NCBI GenBank assembly: GCA_017650505.1
Contig: JAGCET010000007.1
Span: 1 to 7,051, forward strand
From: Alphaproteobacteria bacterium
GTDB lineage: Bacteria; Pseudomonadota; Alphaproteobacteria; Rs-D84
Reading direction: 5' to 3'
DNA length: 7,051 nt
The notes beneath the pieces were generated by a model that was given only the letters and a program-made list of their open reading frames with translations, had not been told where the DNA came from and did not search any database. Position numbers and translations under genes: made by a program. This document shows, piece after piece, positions 5,896 to 7,051 of the stretch; within the stretch, counting starts at the first letter, position 1, and each line of letters opens with the position of its first letter.

Positions 5896-7051
5896 AACAT
5901 TTGCAATTATCGCTTTATCACTTTTCTGTCATAGCGCGTTTGCGGCGGGGGAATTTCGAACGACCGCAGAAATATTGGCATCACACACCGAACCCGATAC
6001 AGAATGTTCCACACGTGCATTTGCAACCGCATTGTCCGAAAGTGCAGAAAACAACCCCGACACAATAAACCAATATACACCCGAATCGGAAATTCAAAAC
6101 TGGATTTACGACGTCTTTCAATCACCCGAGGTTATAACCGAGGTTTTATCTTGCCCAGAAATTATCGATATAGACGAAAACGACACAATCAAATTTCAGC
6201 CAATAAAATACACTTTTCCCGGTGGCGATCGCGAAATAGTCATAAACTATGAAACACAACCACATGTCTTGCAACAACGTTTATTATTATCATCAAAAAC
6301 CGAAAAACCAACCGACGCGGTAAGTCCGGAACTTAGTGCCACCGACCCCGATGCGACATGGGTTTATACCGATCCTGCGTGGTATGGCATTATGGTGACA
6401 CGTGCCGGCGCATTAGATGAATTTGTTGGCCCGGGGAAAAACAATACCGTATCATTTCAGTATATCAAAGATAATATCGGTCGCCTGTATCCCGCGGATT
6501 CCAACGGTGTGTGTTCTACGCGTTCCGGCATGGGTGCAAAAATAAATAATTCAATGGTACATAAAGTTATGCACGAACATACCGCAAAACATGAAAAAGA
6601 TAAAAATAATTACTATATTGCGGGCGATATAGACCTGCGTTGGATATCGTATGCCGAAATCGCACTAGAGGTCGCATTGGCCGCCTTCACATGGGGTGCA
6701 TCCGCGTATGCGACCATGACACTAAAAGGTGCACGCGCACCCAAGATTATTGCCAACGTTTCAAAAAACATAAAAAATCTGACCAAAATCGACAGCGTCA
6801 AAGACTATGTCCGCGCATCTGTTAAATTGGCACAAACTACGCGCCGTGTAGAAAATATAGATAAAGTAAAAAAATCTGTAAAAAACATAAACCGATTGGA
6901 AAACGCACTTTCACGCGCGGGCAAGGGTACAAAACGATACGAGCGAATCGCAAAAAATTTGGAACTTGCACGAAAAGCACATGCGGATGATTTGGCAAAA
7001 ATGGGTAAAGACGGCGAACGATTGTCCAACATAAACGTTTTAGACAAATTG
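5888..7051 (+). CDS. Exported protein with hydrophobic helix and basic helical tail, partial, function unknown
   Basis: This frame is open from the ATG at 5888 to the window end (388 codons, no stop), so the C-terminus is missing. It starts inside the previous gene in the overlap ATGATTAA, which suggests translational coupling; no clear ribosome binding site is seen. A Sec signal peptide (1-19, likely cut after Ala-Phe-Ala) leads to a region with Cys40, 89 and 209. One hydrophobic helix (about 255-279) contains IALEVALAAF and is followed by Gly281-Ala-Arg. The rest (about 280-388) is strongly basic, rich in Lys, Arg, Asn and Ala, and probably helical. This order repeats that of the upstream protein, whose helix has VGLDVML and a Gly-Ala-Arg at 435-437, so I infer a distant relationship. 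If the layout holds, a second membrane helix and a cysteine-bearing domain should follow beyond the window. No known family is recognised. Confidence 0.85.
   Translation, partial: MIKTFAIIALSLFCHSAFAAGEFRTTAEILASHTEPDTECSTRAFATALSESAENNPDTINQYTPESEIQNWIYDVFQSPEVITEVLSCPEIIDIDENDTIKFQPIKYTFPGGDREIVINYETQPHVLQQRLLLSSKTEKPTDAVSPELSATDPDATWVYTDPAWYGIMVTRAGALDEFVGPGKNNTVSFQYIKDNIGRLYPADSNGVCSTRSGMGAKINNSMVHKVMHEHTAKHEKDKNNYYIAGDIDLRWISYAEIALEVALAAFTWGASAYATMTLKGARAPKIIANVSKNIKNLTKIDSVKDYVRASVKLAQTTRRVENIDKVKKSVKNINRLENALSRAGKGTKRYERIAKNLELARKAHADDLAKMGKDGERLSNINVLDKL

Noticed and set aside
5888..5930. Lipoprotein signal in the last gene because of Cys14
   Set aside because: The residues before the cysteine (Ser-Leu-Phe) do not form a lipobox, and a normal Ala-Phe-Ala cleavage site follows.

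Overview
The window looks like the chromosome of an alphaproteobacterium. The clearest marker is a recognisable GcrA-type cell-cycle regulator (2662-3327, minus strand), a family known from Alphaproteobacteria that works with the CcrM methylase and its GANTC sites. GC content is moderate, about 42% over the 600 bases I counted. I cannot place it to genus. Genes are tightly packed; there is no RNA gene, insertion sequence, CRISPR array or phage signature.

Layout. (1) 1-545: an AT-rich leader with a possible promoter, acpS (holo-ACP synthase) on the plus strand, and a perfect 15-bp hairpin terminator that appears to serve both strands, because acpS and the next gene converge on it. (2) 543-3327, minus strand: a two-gene unit of gcrA followed 13 bases later by a 701-residue single-pass membrane protein of unknown function. 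That protein has an N-terminal globular part, a coiled coil, a long acidic disordered stretch, one membrane helix and a Pro/Val/Glu-rich tail. (3) 3328-3404: a short divergent control region with back-to-back promoter candidates and a GANTC site at the -35 position of the gcrA promoter. (4) 3405-7051, plus strand: an operon-like run of a short A24-type prepilin peptidase, a 661-residue exported protein and a second exported protein that overlaps it by 8 bases and runs off the window end.

How they may work together. AcpS serves fatty-acid/ACP metabolism and stands alone here. GcrA probably controls its own promoter and perhaps the divergent operon. The last two genes are the least explained part. 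Both have Sec signal peptides, cysteines in the presumed periplasmic part, a hydrophobic helix with a shared L-[ED]-V-x-L core and a nearby Gly-Ala-Arg, then a strongly basic segment. They look like members of one undescribed envelope-protein family, but no function can be assigned from the sequence alone.
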